Below are positions 1 through 6,646 of a DNA stretch of 9,472 nt, piece after piece. The stretch spans positions 1 through 9,472 of the forward strand of contig JAIOQF010000016.1 in NCBI GenBank assembly GCA_021413535.1. The letters are read 5' to 3'. The stretch's first letter is position 1. Each line of letters opens with the position of its first letter. The notes under the pieces are model-generated. The model made no database searches, had not been told where the DNA came from, and saw only the letters and a program-made list of their open reading frames with translations. The position numbers and the translations under genes are program-made. The DNA comes from Verrucomicrobiota bacterium. GTDB taxonomy: Bacteria > Verrucomicrobiota > Verrucomicrobiia > Verrucomicrobiales > Verrucomicrobiaceae.

Positions 1-42
1 GAACGCGCATTGGAGCCGGAAGTGCGGACGACTGTTTTCCCT

Positions 43-71
43 TTGTGATCGCTTTTGCAACTTTTCATACT
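43..71 (+). promoter_or_regulatory. Weak candidate sigma70 promoter for the alpha/beta hydrolase
   Basis: TTGTGA at 43-48 and CATACT at 66-71 are separated by 17 bases, and each matches the sigma70 consensus at four of six positions. An alternative pairing is TTGCAA at 55-60 with GTTAAT at 79-84, spacer 18. Either would give a leader of roughly 65-80 bases before the start at 155. Nothing else recognisable, and no gene end, was seen in 1-154. Matches this loose are expected by chance. Confidence 0.2.
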
Positions 72-154
72 CTGTAGAGTTAATCTGCTACATCTTGGGC
101 TTCCCCAAAATCGGGTGTTGGGTCCAGACTTAGCCCAGTCCGCATACAATCCTT

Positions 155-1084
155 ATGAAATCGTTATACACAGCTCTCTCCATACTCATGCTCGGCACCG
201 TTGTCAGTTTCGCTGAGTCGCAGAAGTCACCCGCCAGTCGGCCAATGAATGCCCTGTTGGGCGGTGGCAGACAAACTTATCCGCCACAAATGAAGGGCGC
301 GCGTGTCGAGACGTATAAGACTGTCGGCAACACCAAGCTCAACCTCTACATCTTCGCACCGGCGGCCGCGTCCAATGCGCCGGCGATTGTCTTCTTTTTC
401 GGTGGTGCCTGGAGCATCGGATCGCCGCAGCAGTTCGAGGATCAATGTCGCCATTTTGCCGAACGCGGAATGGTGGCGATCACGGCGGATTACCGGGTCA
501 GGACTCGGCAAAACGCCACGCCTGTCCAGTGCGTCGAGGATGCGCGGTCGGCAATTCGCTGGGTGCGCGCCAACGCGGCCAAGCTCGGAGTTGACCCCAA
601 CCGGATCGCAGCGGGTGGAGGCTCCGCGGGCGGACATCTCGCGGCGTCTACGGCGTTCATCACCGAGTTCGATGCGCCGACTGAAGACAAGACAGTCAGT
701 GCGACGCCAAATGCGTTGGTGCTATTCAATCCAGGTCTCGTGCTGGCGCCGCTGAACGGTAACAATTTTGGTGGCAGTGGTAAGAGGGCTACCGAGGAGC
801 GGTTCGGCACAAAGCCGGAAAATATCTCACCGGCGCACCATGTGAAAAAAGGCGCCCCGCCCACCATCATTTTCCATGGAAAGGCCGACACGACGGTGCC
901 ATACGCGACGGTTGAGGCATTCACTGATCTAATGATCAAAGCCGGGAACCGCTGCGAGTTGGTCGGTTTCGATGGTGAACAACACGGCTTTTTCAACAGC
1001 GAACCGTTCTTATCACAAACCCTGAAAGCGGCTGACAAATTTCTCACCTCGCTCGGCTGGCTCAAAGAAACGGTGGCACACTAG
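155..1084 (+). CDS. Secreted alpha/beta hydrolase (esterase/lipase-like, BD-FAE/HSL type)
   Basis: A 309-residue alpha/beta-fold serine hydrolase, probably a carboxylesterase acting outside the cytoplasm; the substrate cannot be told. Residues 1-20 form a signal peptide: Lys2, a hydrophobic stretch, then VSFA before ESQK as a plausible signal peptidase I site. The oxyanion-hole strand is FFFGGAW at 80-86, where relatives usually have HGGxW. The nucleophile elbow is GGSAGG with Ser157. Asp245 in HGKADTTVP and His277 in GEQHGFF complete the triad in the right order and spacing. The length fits single-domain members. The ATG at 155 is chosen because it gives a complete signal peptide; no Shine-Dalgarno is visible. 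The gene stands alone and converges on the dehydratase gene. Family confidence is high, specificity low. Confidence 0.88.
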   Translation: MKSLYTALSILMLGTVVSFAESQKSPASRPMNALLGGGRQTYPPQMKGARVETYKTVGNTKLNLYIFAPAAASNAPAIVFFFGGAWSIGSPQQFEDQCRHFAERGMVAITADYRVRTRQNATPVQCVEDARSAIRWVRANAAKLGVDPNRIAAGGGSAGGHLAASTAFITEFDAPTEDKTVSATPNALVLFNPGLVLAPLNGNNFGGSGKRATEERFGTKPENISPAHHVKKGAPPTIIFHGKADTTVPYATVEAFTDLMIKAGNRCELVGFDGEQHGFFNSEPFLSQTLKAADKFLTSLGWLKETVAH

Positions 1085-1170
1085 CCCTATAGAAATCCTG
1101 CCGGCGTGCGAAGAGCGACAACCGGAAATAGGCCGGAGGTATTTGCTTCCGCCCTCCGCTCGCCGCACCC

Positions 1171-1191
1171 GCTCCGGAAGCACATCGGAGC
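1171..1191. terminator. GC-rich hairpin between convergent genes, possible terminator
   Basis: GCTCCG at 1171-1176 pairs with CGGAGC at 1186-1191 around a 9-base loop. It lies in the 160-base gap between two converging genes, where a shared terminator would be expected. There is no T-run on either side, so intrinsic termination is unproven. Nothing else was seen in 1085-1244. Confidence 0.2.
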
Positions 1192-1244
1192 CGGGGAATG
1201 AGGGGGTATGGTGAATGCTTCGCCAGCGCTGATGGAAAATGCAC

Positions 1245-2237
1245 TCATCCCTGCGCGTCATCACGCTGCGGCAGCACACGCATGATTTCGGGCAGATGCG
1301 CAAGATCGAGGTTTCCACCCGAAAGCACGCATACAACCTTCTTGCCAGCGAAACGCGCGCGATTCGTCAACACTGCGGCGAGTGACGCGGCACCTGCAGC
1401 CTCAGCTAGATTGTGCGTGTGCTTGAGCAGCAACGCCGCCGCCATGCGCATGTCGTCCTCGCTCACGGTCAATGCGTCATCCATCAACGCGCGCATGATT
1501 TGCAACGTCATCTCTGCGGGTGTGCGCGTGGCGAGACCCTCAGCCCAGGTATTCACACGCTCGTCGGTTTCCCAAGTGCCGTTGCGCCAGGAGCGCACGA
1601 TGGAAGATGCATTCGCCGCCTGCACGCCAATTACCTGAGTTTGCGGGCGCAGCTGCTTCACGACAATGCACGTGCCACATACGCTACTGCCGAGGCCGAT
1701 CGGCACCACAATCACATCTGAATCGGGCAGTGTCTGAAATACTTCCCACGACCAGGTGCCCACACCAGCAATCAACTTCGGTTCGTTCGCCGAATGCACG
1801 AAGCGTCCGCCGCGTTGCTGCTGCAGCCCGGCTACGTAGTCGAGCGCTTCATTGAAGTCGCGACCATGTTCGATCAACTCTGCGCCGAGCTGCCGAATTG
1901 CTCGATTCTTGTCGGGATTGTTGCCCTTGGGCACCACGATGGTGCAATGCACGCCGAAGTGCTTCGCGGCGAACGCGAGTGACTGGCCATGATTGCCCGT
2001 TGACGCACCAAGGATGCCCGCACGGCGCTCGTCGTCAGTGAGCGTGCTGACCAAATTGATGCCGCCGCGCACCTTGAACGCGCCGACGGGTTGATGGTTC
2101 TCATGCTTCACGAACAACTCGCACCCGAGCAAGGCGGACAGTCCCGGCCACTTGCGCAGCAGCGTTGGCGGCAGCACGGCATGCACGCGCGGCAAGGCTT
2201 CAAGCACGTCGGCGTAAGTTACTGGCAGGTCGGTCAC
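1245..2237 (-). CDS. PLP-dependent threonine/serine dehydratase-like enzyme (fold type II)
   Basis: A 330-residue cytoplasmic pyridoxal-phosphate enzyme of the tryptophan-synthase-beta superfamily. It most resembles threonine/serine ammonia-lyases, which turn threonine into 2-oxobutyrate or serine into pyruvate. Lys55 in GAFKVRGG is the Schiff-base lysine. STGNHGQ at 79-85 is the conserved Asn loop, GLGSSVCG at 181-188 the phosphate-binding glycine loop, and SGGN at 306-309 the end-of-fold motif near the PLP pyridine nitrogen. There is no C-terminal ACT-like regulatory domain, so allosteric control by isoleucine is not expected. The start is the GTG at 2237, four residues before the usual N-terminal helix. 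No in-frame ATG was found upstream, and the upstream ATG near 2249 is out of frame with a quick stop. Serine racemase or threo-3-hydroxyaspartate ammonia-lyase are alternatives. It is not obviously linked to the lipid operon. Confidence 0.85.
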   Translation of the reverse strand: MTDLPVTYADVLEALPRVHAVLPPTLLRKWPGLSALLGCELFVKHENHQPVGAFKVRGGINLVSTLTDDERRAGILGASTGNHGQSLAFAAKHFGVHCTIVVPKGNNPDKNRAIRQLGAELIEHGRDFNEALDYVAGLQQQRGGRFVHSANEPKLIAGVGTWSWEVFQTLPDSDVIVVPIGLGSSVCGTCIVVKQLRPQTQVIGVQAANASSIVRSWRNGTWETDERVNTWAEGLATRTPAEMTLQIMRALMDDALTVSEDDMRMAAALLLKHTHNLAEAAGAASLAAVLTNRARFAGKKVVCVLSGGNLDLAHLPEIMRVLPQRDDAQG

Positions 2238-2299
2238 GCGCGGAGCATTGCTATGGTTGTTGCTAGGAAATCCCTTCAGCTCAGTCCTCGAATTACAAC

Positions 2300-2308
2300 A
2301 TTCTAGCA
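2300..2308 (-). promoter_or_regulatory. Candidate extended -10 promoter for the dehydratase gene
   Basis: On the minus strand the gap between the lipid operon and the dehydratase gene reads TGCTAGAAT. This is an extended -10 pattern (TG, one base, then a five-of-six match to TATAAT). Transcription would begin near 2293, leaving a leader of about 55 bases before the GTG at 2237. No convincing -35 accompanies it. No hairpin with a T-run was found in 2238-2400 to end the upstream operon. Confidence 0.28.
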
Positions 2309-2400
2309 GCGTGGAGGGTTAGCGAGGGATCTGTCCATGTTGCTATTCGCCGTTCTGTGATTGGGGTTTTCGCAATCGCACAAATTCGTCTGGTATGTGC

Positions 2401-3438
2401 TTACGGTTTAACAAACCGATAATGCGACACCAGCCAATCGTTGCCACCGCGATAGCCCCAGAGTTCTGCACAGGCCATGTAGAAGACACGCCAGCGGGCC
2501 CACCACTTCATGGCCTCCGACTCTCCGTAAGTTCGCGCTAGCAAGGGCAGGATCGCATTGTGATTCGCATCCATATTGGCCAGCCAGGCATTGGAGGTTT
2601 TCTCGTAGTGGGTGCCGTTGACGGCCCACTGCTGTTCAATGCGCAGGTCATCTTGAAAATGCAGCAGCAGATCGTGCGACGGCATCTGGCCGCCGGCGAA
2701 GAAATGACGGGCCAGCCATTCGTTCTCGTTTTTAGCTTCAAAGTGATAGGCGATGTCGGGGTGTGTGAAGATGTGCACGAAGAGCTTGCCGCCTAGCTTC
2801 ATCCATGAAGCGACACGGTGCAGTAGCTCGCGGTAGTTTTTCATGTGCTCAAACATTTCCACGCTGACTACGCGGTCAAAAACACCGGTGCCTTCGCCCG
2901 CGTAGCTATTCATGTTGGCGGTGACAATGGTGAGGTTCTTCAATCCGCGTTTGGCGGCTTCGCCATCGATGAACTCTTTCTGCGTCCGGGAATTGGAGAC
3001 GCTGGTAATTTGTGAGTTGGGATAGTGCGCCGCCATCCAGAGCGAGAGCGAACCCCAGCCGCAGCCGAGTTCTAGGATGCGCTGACCGTCGCGCAGTTCG
3101 GCGCGCTCGCAAGTAATCGCGAGCATAGCTGCTTCCGCGTCGTCGAGTGATTTGGTATTATCGTCCCACCAGCCGGAGCTGTATTTGAGATGTTTCCCGA
3201 GGCAGTATTGGAAAAATTGGGTGGGCACCTCGTAGTGCTGTTCGTTGGCGGCGTCGGTTTCGATAGCAATGGGGCTCATCTTCAAGCCTTCGATGTGTTC
3301 ATTGAGTGCGGTCTGCCGGGCACCAATGTCCATCGGTCGTTTATCGCGCAGCAACGCGTCGAGGCGCTGTCGGATGCCGAAGCGGATCAGGGCGTCGGGC
3401 AGGAGGTTTTTTTCAAGCAGGGTGTCGATGAGGCTCAT
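2401..3438 (-). CDS. SAM-dependent methyltransferase, CFA / coclaurine N-methyltransferase-like
   Basis: A 345-residue cytoplasmic S-adenosylmethionine methyltransferase and the last gene of the lipid operon. ILELGCGWGS at 121-130 is the SAM-binding motif I, VEMFEHMKNY at 194-203 carries the conserved Glu197-His198 pair, and the C-terminal half has HFEA (232-235), HFQDD (260-264) and WAVNGTHY (271-278). From memory of the families, these blocks resemble plant coclaurine N-methyltransferases and their bacterial relatives more than E. coli Cfa. Against E. coli Cfa the bicarbonate-binding Cys is Ser88 (YSSGWW), while Glu197, His222 and Tyr278 align with the other ligands. The frame is open back to 3639, but ATG 3438 is chosen. 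It forms an ATGA overlap with the preceding stop, starts the family's N-terminal helix, and avoids about 200 bases of overlap. The substrate is unknown; an acyl chain, a lipid head-group amine or a small amine are all possible. Confidence 0.85.
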   Translation of the reverse strand: MSLIDTLLEKNLLPDALIRFGIRQRLDALLRDKRPMDIGARQTALNEHIEGLKMSPIAIETDAANEQHYEVPTQFFQYCLGKHLKYSSGWWDDNTKSLDDAEAAMLAITCERAELRDGQRILELGCGWGSLSLWMAAHYPNSQITSVSNSRTQKEFIDGEAAKRGLKNLTIVTANMNSYAGEGTGVFDRVVSVEMFEHMKNYRELLHRVASWMKLGGKLFVHIFTHPDIAYHFEAKNENEWLARHFFAGGQMPSHDLLLHFQDDLRIEQQWAVNGTHYEKTSNAWLANMDANHNAILPLLARTYGESEAMKWWARWRVFYMACAELWGYRGGNDWLVSHYRFVKP

Positions 3439-4229
3439 GAAGTTCGTCTTGGGAACCACGGGATGAAGGCGCTGGTGGTCCGTTGGTATTTCCGATAGGC
3501 GTCGCCCTTGCTTTGCACGGCGCATTTTTCCGTGAGCGGAATGCCGGTGACGCGCAGCAGGAAATAGAGGATCAGCAGCGGCGCATAGATCGTGACCCAG
3601 CCCCAGGGCGATCCGCACGCGAAGAGCCAGAAGCCCCACCAGATCGTGGATTCAAAAAAGTAATTGGGATGTCGCGACCAGCGCCACAGACCTGCTTGGC
3701 AGACCTTGCCTTTGTTTGCGGCATTGGCTTTGAAGCATTTCATCTGCCAGTCAGCCAGGCTCTCGCCAATAATGCCGGTCAGCCAGACAACCATACCGAG
3801 CCATTCGATCCATCGCAGGCCGGGCGCAGGATTTCGCATCGCCAGCAAGTGCGGTATTGAAAGTAAGACGATGAGGATCGCCTGTGCTTGGAAGAAGAGG
3901 AAGAACTTCAAGCCCGGCTGGGCGCGCCATTTTTCCCGCATGGCCGTATAGCGCACATCTTCATGCGGGTGATGGGAACAGACGCGCAGGAGGATATAGG
4001 TTCCGAGCCGCAGTGCCCAGGCCGCGCCCATGATGCCGATGATGATCTTGCGTGATGAACTACCGGATGTTCCAATGGCGTAAATGACCAGCAGGAATGT
4101 GAGGGCATACGACCAGGTGACGTCGACCAGGCTGTAGTTATTCACTCGTTTGCTCAGCAGCCAGGTGGCGCTAAAGAGCACAAAGGCGACGAGCGCACCC
4201 AACGCGATGTTCGACCAGATCGCGTTCAT
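3435..4229 (-). CDS. DUF1295 membrane protein (steroid 5-alpha-reductase / ICMT-like)
   Basis: A 264-residue polytopic inner-membrane protein of the DUF1295 family, related to steroid 5-alpha-reductases and isoprenylcysteine methyltransferases. Hydrophobic segments lie near residues 7-25, 40-54, 62-82, 107-130, 140-157, 193-206 and 211-228. LWRWSRHPNYFFE at 181-193 is the family signature, which in reductase relatives helps bind the nicotinamide cofactor. TGIPLTEK (228-235) and GDAYRKYQ (242-249) are the conserved C-terminal blocks. By homology it may reduce a double bond in a lipid, but bacterial DUF1295 proteins have no established general reaction. It starts 3 bases after the stop of the broken DUF1475 gene and overlaps the methyltransferase gene by 4 bases, so the two are probably translationally coupled. 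The length is normal. Confidence 0.88.
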   Translation of the reverse strand: MNAIWSNIALGALVAFVLFSATWLLSKRVNNYSLVDVTWSYALTFLLVIYAIGTSGSSSRKIIIGIMGAAWALRLGTYILLRVCSHHPHEDVRYTAMREKWRAQPGLKFFLFFQAQAILIVLLSIPHLLAMRNPAPGLRWIEWLGMVVWLTGIIGESLADWQMKCFKANAANKGKVCQAGLWRWSRHPNYFFESTIWWGFWLFACGSPWGWVTIYAPLLILYFLLRVTGIPLTEKCAVQSKGDAYRKYQRTTSAFIPWFPRRTS

Positions 4230-4232
4230 AGT

Positions 4233-4527
4233 TCAGGCGCGGGCAGTCAGCAGGTCGCCCGCCGTGGCACCATCAGGCAGACGGAAGAGTTTGTTTAAGA
4301 CATAGACGGACATCGCGATGTTTCCCAGGAGGAGGATGGCCAGCAGCCAGCTGATGCGCTTCGACCAGGATGTTTCCTTAAGTGTCGAACATCGTGGCGA
4401 TGAACCACGGATGCGTCGCCACCGCGCGCGGTGTTTTCCAGAGCGGGCACTCGAAGCTGGCCCAGCTCGTGACTCCCAACATCGAGACCAGCACGATAAT
4501 GAAGAAAATTTTGAGGAAACGAATCAT
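4233..4527 (-). pseudogene. DUF1475 family membrane protein gene with internal deletion and frameshift
   Basis: Two pieces in different frames together make most of a small DUF1475 protein. The 5' piece, from ATG 4527 to the stop at 4378, gives 49 residues: a membrane helix starting MIRFLKIFFIIVLV, then SWASFECPLW, HPWFIATMFDT and TAA. The 3' piece, read from 4379 to the stop at 4233, gives 48 residues: KETSWSKRISW, the helix LLAILLLGNIAMSVYVL and NKLFRLP. From memory, family members carry about 13 residues (Tyr, a hydrophobic run, Tyr) between the Asp-Thr and Lys-Glu found here. Their loss needs a 38-base deletion, which is exactly the frame change seen (3n+2). No alternative start serves the second piece well. 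The intact product would be a roughly 110-residue membrane protein of unknown role. The gene lies 14 bases after the CFA-type gene and 3 before DUF1295. A sequencing or assembly error could look the same. Confidence 0.8.
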
Positions 4528-4541
4528 GGCAGCCGCACCAA

Positions 4542-5822
4542 TCAAATTGCCTGGAGTGATGCATTCCCCGGTCTCGTCCAGCAGGCTTGCACGACGCTGA
4601 TGTGACGCACCGCGAATGCAGCTTCACAGTATTGCAGGTAAAAGTTCCATTTGCGGATGAAGCGGTCGTCGAAGCCGATCGCCCTGACATCACCGAGCCG
4701 TGCGTTGAAGCGCTCCCACCAGAGACCAAGCGTCCTGGCGTAGTCCGCGCCGAGATCCTCCAGTTCATGCAAGCACCATTCACCTGTGCGGTTCATGGCA
4801 GTTCCGATGCGGGCCATGCTGAGCAGGAGGGAGCCGGGGAAAATGTGTTTTTGAATCCAGTCCACACCTTTGCGCAGGCTTTCATAGTTCGAATCCGGCA
4901 CTGTGATGAACTGCATGGCCATCAGCCCTTCTTTTTTCAGCAGTTGGTGGCATTTGGCGAAGAACGTCTCCAGATATTTGTCACCCACGGCTTCGAGCAT
5001 TTCGATGGAGGCGATCTTGTCGAACTCACCGGTGAGATGACGGTAGTCCTGCATTTGAATTTTCACCTGGCCGGATAATCCGGCGCGCGCAATGCGGTCG
5101 GTGGCGTAGTCATGTTGTTCGCGCGAGATGGTGACTGCGGTGACCCGGCAGCCGTGATGTTTCGCTGCGTGTTCGCTGAAGCCGCCCCAGCCGCAGCCGA
5201 TTTCCAAAACATGATCGGTGGGTTTCAGCTGGAGCCGCTGACAGAGCGCTTCGTATTTTTCGTGTTGTGCCTCTTCGAGCCGCTGCTCCTTGTGGGTGAA
5301 TTTAGCCGCTGAGTAAGTCATGGTGTCATCCAGCCAGAGCGAGTAGAAATCGTTCCCGAGATCGTAGTGCTCCGCGATGTTGCGCCGGCTCGTTCTGAGC
5401 GAGTTGGGACGGAGCCAGTGGCGCACGCGGTTGGCGAGCCGCAGCAGATTGGTGAAGGCGAGTTTTTGAGATGAGCCTCCCAGCGAAGGGGTGCGGGCGA
5501 TGTTGCTGATAAACCAGGTGATGACCGATTTGATATCGTCGGTGTCCCAGTCCCCATCGACGTAGGCTTCGCCGAAGCCAATGTTGCCATAGAGCGCGCA
5601 GCGACGGAAGAAGGCAGCGGGCCGACGAAGCCGGATCTCGGCGCGCGGTTCCGCATCGTTGAGGCCCAGGGTGCGAACTACGCCGTGCGGATAAACTAAT
5701 CGGAGGCTCCCATGTTGAAAACTTGAGAGACTTTTCAAGACGAGACGTTCGGCCAGGCCGGGAGATTGGGTCGGCGCATCCGCAAATGCGGGGGCATTTA
5801 GTTCGAAGGCTTCATCGGTCAT
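4542..5822 (-). CDS. Cyclopropane-fatty-acyl-phospholipid synthase family methyltransferase
   Basis: A 426-residue SAM-dependent enzyme of the Cfa family, probably acting on double bonds of phospholipid acyl chains at the membrane surface. Residues 25-110 form the N-terminal lipid-binding domain (YGNIGFGEAYVDGDW at 78-92). EHYDLGNDFY at 151-160 and VLEIGCGWGG at 205-214 are the family's substrate-side and SAM-binding motifs, followed by SIEMLEAVG and DWIQKHIFPG. Aligned by eye to E. coli Cfa, the bicarbonate ligands Cys139 and His266 become Ala172 and Gln304, while Glu277, Ile306 and Tyr361 match the other three. His after the Glu is also lost (LEAVG for FEHVG). This pattern, as I recall, is typical of the Cfa subfamily found beside DUF1365, and it makes methylation without ring closure plausible. 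The start 5 bases after the DUF1365 stop fits the operon; AGAGG lies too far upstream (13 bases) to be a good ribosome site. Confidence 0.9.
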   Translation of the reverse strand: MTDEAFELNAPAFADAPTQSPGLAERLVLKSLSSFQHGSLRLVYPHGVVRTLGLNDAEPRAEIRLRRPAAFFRRCALYGNIGFGEAYVDGDWDTDDIKSVITWFISNIARTPSLGGSSQKLAFTNLLRLANRVRHWLRPNSLRTSRRNIAEHYDLGNDFYSLWLDDTMTYSAAKFTHKEQRLEEAQHEKYEALCQRLQLKPTDHVLEIGCGWGGFSEHAAKHHGCRVTAVTISREQHDYATDRIARAGLSGQVKIQMQDYRHLTGEFDKIASIEMLEAVGDKYLETFFAKCHQLLKKEGLMAMQFITVPDSNYESLRKGVDWIQKHIFPGSLLLSMARIGTAMNRTGEWCLHELEDLGADYARTLGLWWERFNARLGDVRAIGFDDRFIRKWNFYLQYCEAAFAVRHISVVQACWTRPGNASLQAI

Positions 5823-5827
5823 GCGGA

Positions 5828-6646
5828 TTATTGCGCCTCTGGGCGGGGTTTGGATGCAATCGTTTGATGAGGGCGATTAACGTCGCGCTGTAAATCGGGG
5901 TCTGCGGCCTTGCGATGCACCGGCAGACGTTTCAGCCAAAGCCGGAAGGCGTGCCAGTGAATGAGGAAGATCACCCTCAAAGTGAGCAGCGGATATTTAA
6001 TCGCGCAAGCAAGCAGCGCCGCCGTGGTGAAGGGCCGACGAGTTCCGGTCAGCGTGGTCAGAATGAGCCGGGCGGCACCATCCCGATCATCGATGTGGAT
6101 ATCCAGTTTTTCGTTTGGAATCTGGAGCTTGAAATCGAATGAGAGATCGAGGTTCGTAAAGGGGGAGACGTAAAAATGCTTCGGTGTCAGGAGCCGGAAG
6201 CGGCCATTGGCATCGCGCTCGCTGAGCAGGTAGGGTTTCTTTTCGTGGAAGGTGTTGGTTACTTCCGTGACGGCGCAGATGGGATTTTCTGCGGAGTCGA
6301 AGCAATAAAAAAAGCAGACCGGATTAAAGATATATCCCAGGACACGAGGGAAAGTCAGCAGTTTTACCCGGGCAATCTTCGAGGTGTCGAATCCTTTGGA
6401 GTCGAGCCAGGCCAACAGTTTGGTTTTCACATCTCGACCATCTTTATCAAAATGGTCTTCATCACGGAAGGAAAAGATGTTCCAGCGATTTCGGCTGAAC
6501 AATGAATGTTCGCGGTCGAGTTCGTCGAGATCATCCAGATCGAGCCAGAGGTAAAACACGCGATAATCGAAGCGATGCACCTTGGGTGCGAGGCGGTGGT
6601 GCATCACGCTGCATTCATAAATCGCGCTGGCGTTCGGATTCACCAT
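5828..6646 (-). CDS. DUF1365 family protein
   Basis: A 272-residue member of DUF1365, a family of unknown biochemical role almost always found next to an FAD oxidoreductase and a Cfa-type methyltransferase, as here. Recognisable blocks are MHHRLAPKVHRFDYRVFYLWLDLD near 15-38 (its centre HRFDYRVFYLWLD is typical), VLGYIFNPVCFFYCFD at 102-117, VTNTFHEK at 129-136 and KHFYVSPF at 156-163. No signal peptide is seen. The segment near 217-240 (hydrophobic, then WHAFRLWLKRLP) looks like a membrane-associated amphipathic helix, suggesting it sits on the inner face of the membrane. Its ATG overlaps the end of the FAD gene by 7 bases (ATGGTGA) and its stop is 5 bases before the Cfa-type gene, so it is clearly co-transcribed. 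It may help present lipid substrate to the neighbouring enzymes, but that is inference only. Confidence 0.9.
   Translation of the reverse strand: MVNPNASAIYECSVMHHRLAPKVHRFDYRVFYLWLDLDDLDELDREHSLFSRNRWNIFSFRDEDHFDKDGRDVKTKLLAWLDSKGFDTSKIARVKLLTFPRVLGYIFNPVCFFYCFDSAENPICAVTEVTNTFHEKKPYLLSERDANGRFRLLTPKHFYVSPFTNLDLSFDFKLQIPNEKLDIHIDDRDGAARLILTTLTGTRRPFTTAALLACAIKYPLLTLRVIFLIHWHAFRLWLKRLPVHRKAADPDLQRDVNRPHQTIASKPRPEAQ

Noticed and set aside
95..108. Short hairpin TTGGG-CTTC-CCCAA upstream of the hydrolase
   Set aside because: Five base pairs with no T-run and no link to a known riboswitch or attenuator; likely chance.
490..1065. Minus-strand open frame (191 codons) opposite the hydrolase
   Set aside because: It is a composition-driven shadow; the plus strand encodes a complete signal peptide and catalytic triad.
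2401..3639. Longer version of the second methyltransferase, starting at 3639 (412 residues)
   Set aside because: The extra 67 residues would overlap the conserved C-terminal end of DUF1295 by about 200 bases and have no family-like sequence. The ATG at 3438 overlaps the DUF1295 stop as ATGA.
4233..4527. Programmed ribosomal frameshift in the DUF1475 gene
   Set aside because: There is no slippery heptamer at the junction, and a frameshift would not restore the missing central residues. A deletion explains both.
4295..4783. Minus-strand open frame of 162 codons crossing the end of the Cfa-type gene and the DUF1475 remnant
   Set aside because: Its product has no family features, and it overlaps the well-conserved Cfa C-terminus in another frame. 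It is a chance frame.
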